A stretch of DNA of 64,000 nt from Rhodobacterales bacterium HKCCE2091 (GTDB taxonomy: Bacteria > Pseudomonadota > Alphaproteobacteria > Rhodobacterales > Rhodobacteraceae): assembly GCA_015689685.1 (NCBI GenBank), contig WVSL01000005.1, forward strand, positions 248,001 to 312,000, given 5' to 3'. Every line of letters begins with the position of its first letter. The stretch's first letter is position 1. This document shows, piece by piece, positions 62,528 through 64,000 of this stretch. Both the position numbers and the translations under genes were made by a program. The notes beneath the pieces are model-generated. The model did not search any database and was not told the DNA's origin. It was given only the letters and a program-made list of their open reading frames with translations.

Positions 62528-64000
62528 TCACAATGGCGCGGTCGCCCGGGCCAGCCACTCCGCCGCGCCGCCGTCCAGATGCGGGCCGATCCGGGCCGCG
62601 ACCTCGGCGTGGTAGCCGTCGATCCAGGCGCGTTCGCCGTGGTCGAGCAGGGCGGTGTCGACCAGGCGGCGGTCGATCGGGGCGAATGTCAGGGTCTCGA
62701 ACGACAGGAACTCGCGGCCCTCGTCGGCACCGGGGATCGCGGGCGCCCCGTTGACGGCGACGAGGTTCTCGATCCGGATGCCGAATGCGCCTTCGCGGTA
62801 GTAGCCGGGTTCGTTCGACAGGATCATGCCCGGTTCCAGCGGTACGCCGGACACGCGCGAAATGCGCTGCGGCCCCTCGTGTACGGACAGGTAGACGCCG
62901 ACGCCGTGACCGGTGCCGTGGTCGAAATCCTGCCCCGCGGACCAGAGCGGCGCGCGGGCGAGCGCGTCGATGTCGCGTCCCGAGAGGCCCTTGGGAAACC
63001 GCAGGCGGCTGATCGCGACCATGCCCTTGAGGACGCGGGTGAAGGCGGCCCGTTCTTCCGCCCCGGCGGGGCCGACGGCGAGGGTGCGGGTGATGTCGGT
63101 GGTGCCATCCTCGTACTGTGCGCCCGAGTCGATCAGGAACAGCTGGCCGGGCAGGACGGGCGCGTTGGTTTCGGCGGTGACGCGGTAATGGACGATGGCC
63201 CCGTGCGGACCCGCACCGGCGATGGTGTCGAAGCTGACATCCTTCAGCGCCCCGGTTTCGGCGCGGAAGCTTTCCAGCGCGCGGACGCAATCGATCTCGG
63301 TCAGCTTGCCCGAGGGCGCGGCGCCGTCGAACCAGTGCAGGAACCGCGCGACCGCTGCCCCGTCGCGCAGGTGCGCGCCGCGGGTGGCGGCAAGCTCGGC
63401 CGGCGTCTTGACCGCTTTCGGCAGCTTGCAGGGATCGTCGCCCTTCGCGACCTCGACCCCGGCCTCCGCCAGCGCGGCGCGGATCGCCTCGGGCGTCGTC
63501 GCCGGGTCGAGCCGGACCGGGCCGGACAGCGCGGCGAGCGCGTCGGCGAAGGCCTCGGGCGGTTCCACCCGCACCTTGGCGGGCAGGTCGATGCCGTCGA
63601 GCTTCGCCTCGTCCGCGAACAGGTCGAGGCCCCCGTCGGAATGCAGGATGGCGAAGCCGTGCATCACCGGCGTATGGGCGATGTCGCCGCCCCGGATGTT
63701 CAGGAGCCAGGCGAGGCTGTCCGGCTGCGTCAGGACGAAGGCGGCCTCCCCGGCCTCGGCCAGCGGTTTGGAGACCAGCGCGATCTTCTCCGCCGCGCTC
63801 CGGCCCGCGTGGGCCTCGGGCCAGCTTCGGGCCTCGGCCGCCGGGGGATCTGGCTGGTCGTCCCAGATCGCGTCGACGAGGTTCTCGGTCGGCCGCAGGG
63901 ACACCTGTTTCGGCCCGAGCGCTTTTTCCAGCCGCGCGATCTCCTCCATCGTGTGGACCCACGGGTCATAGGCCACGGTCCCGCCACGGGGCAGGGCCTC
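62528..64000 (-). CDS. Xaa-Pro aminopeptidase (M24B), N-terminus beyond the window
   Basis: 491 codons in the window, frame open to the right edge (the last full codon is GAG at 63998-64000), so this is a partial gene; full-length members have about 600 aa. It lacks the first N-terminal domain here. The second N-terminal domain and the C-terminal pita-bread catalytic domain are present. The five metal ligands are Asp in LFLIDSGAQYEDGTTDITRT (two), His in FDHGTGHGVG, Glu in LSNEPGYY and Glu in RIENLVAV. It cleaves N-terminal residues before proline. Confidence 0.9.
   Translation of the reverse strand, partial: EALPRGGTVAYDPWVHTMEEIARLEKALGPKQVSLRPTENLVDAIWDDQPDPPAAEARSWPEAHAGRSAAEKIALVSKPLAEAGEAAFVLTQPDSLAWLLNIRGGDIAHTPVMHGFAILHSDGGLDLFADEAKLDGIDLPAKVRVEPPEAFADALAALSGPVRLDPATTPEAIRAALAEAGVEVAKGDDPCKLPKAVKTPAELAATRGAHLRDGAAVARFLHWFDGAAPSGKLTEIDCVRALESFRAETGALKDVSFDTIAGAGPHGAIVHYRVTAETNAPVLPGQLFLIDSGAQYEDGTTDITRTLAVGPAGAEERAAFTRVLKGMVAISRLRFPKGLSGRDIDALARAPLWSAGQDFDHGTGHGVGVYLSVHEGPQRISRVSGVPLEPGMILSNEPGYYREGAFGIRIENLVAVNGAPAIPGADEGREFLSFETLTFAPIDRRLVDTALLDHGERAWIDGYHAEVAARIGPHLDGGAAEWLARATAPL

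Overview
The window is a GC-rich chromosomal segment of an alphaproteobacterium, most probably of the Rhodobacteraceae/Roseobacter group. I infer this from the division-and-wall (dcw) cluster, which carries DUF2484 and DUF6524-like membrane genes typical of that group, from a DUF1127 gene followed by a CcsR/cuckoo small-RNA array, and from the dispersed his genes. No rRNA, insertion sequence, prophage or CRISPR array was seen. Two tRNAs are present: Tyr(GUA) and Gly(GCC).

Layout. 1-2600: the end of a zinc-transporter binding protein (znuA), then clpP-clpX. 3.2-9.2 kb: mixed housekeeping and poorly known genes (alpha/beta hydrolase, glycosyltransferase-like protein, membrane-anchored NYN nuclease, tRNA-Tyr, RlmB, YHS protein, CoA-binding protein). 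8.9-15.9 kb: histidine biosynthesis genes hisE, hisF, hisA, hisH and hisB on the minus strand, separated by unrelated genes: glutaminase, DUF2147, a membrane protein and a small cysteine-containing orphan with its own promoter and operator-like palindrome. 16.9-22.7 kb: a catabolic island. galB, a VOC-type extradiol dioxygenase, galC and galD run one way; a DUF1932 dehydrogenase and a LysR regulator with two HTH domains run the other way. 22.9-34 kb: pilin-like protein, pyruvate carboxylase, UvrD helicase, LysE/Lrp pair, a six-motif CcsR-type RNA array behind its DUF1127 gene, and Mrp/ApbC.

34.5-56.1 kb is the dcw cluster, all on the plus strand and tightly packed, often with 4-base ATGA/GTGA overlaps: mraZ-rsmH-ftsL-ftsI-murE-murF-mraY-(membrane protein)-(AAA ATPase)-murD-(VOC protein)-ftsW-murG-murC-(three small membrane proteins)-murB-ddl-(62-aa membrane peptide)-ftsQ-ftsA-ftsZ. 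lpxC, bamD and recN follow as in other alphaproteobacteria. 60-64 kb holds a nested inverted-repeat element, a ClC chloride channel, a DUF427 protein and an M24 aminopeptidase that runs off the right end.

How the genes work together. The dcw genes take UDP-MurNAc through the stem peptide and lipid II to septal synthesis, and FtsZ/FtsA/FtsQ/FtsL/FtsW/FtsI form the divisome. galB, galC and galD together convert 4-oxalomesaconate-type ring-cleavage products to pyruvate and oxaloacetate, and the dioxygenase beside them probably supplies that product. The most interesting material is non-coding: the CcsR-type array, a strict 11-base repeat ahead of galD, a nested inverted repeat after recN, a recurrent 3'-flanking motif, and DnaA/GANTC sites in front of ftsZ.
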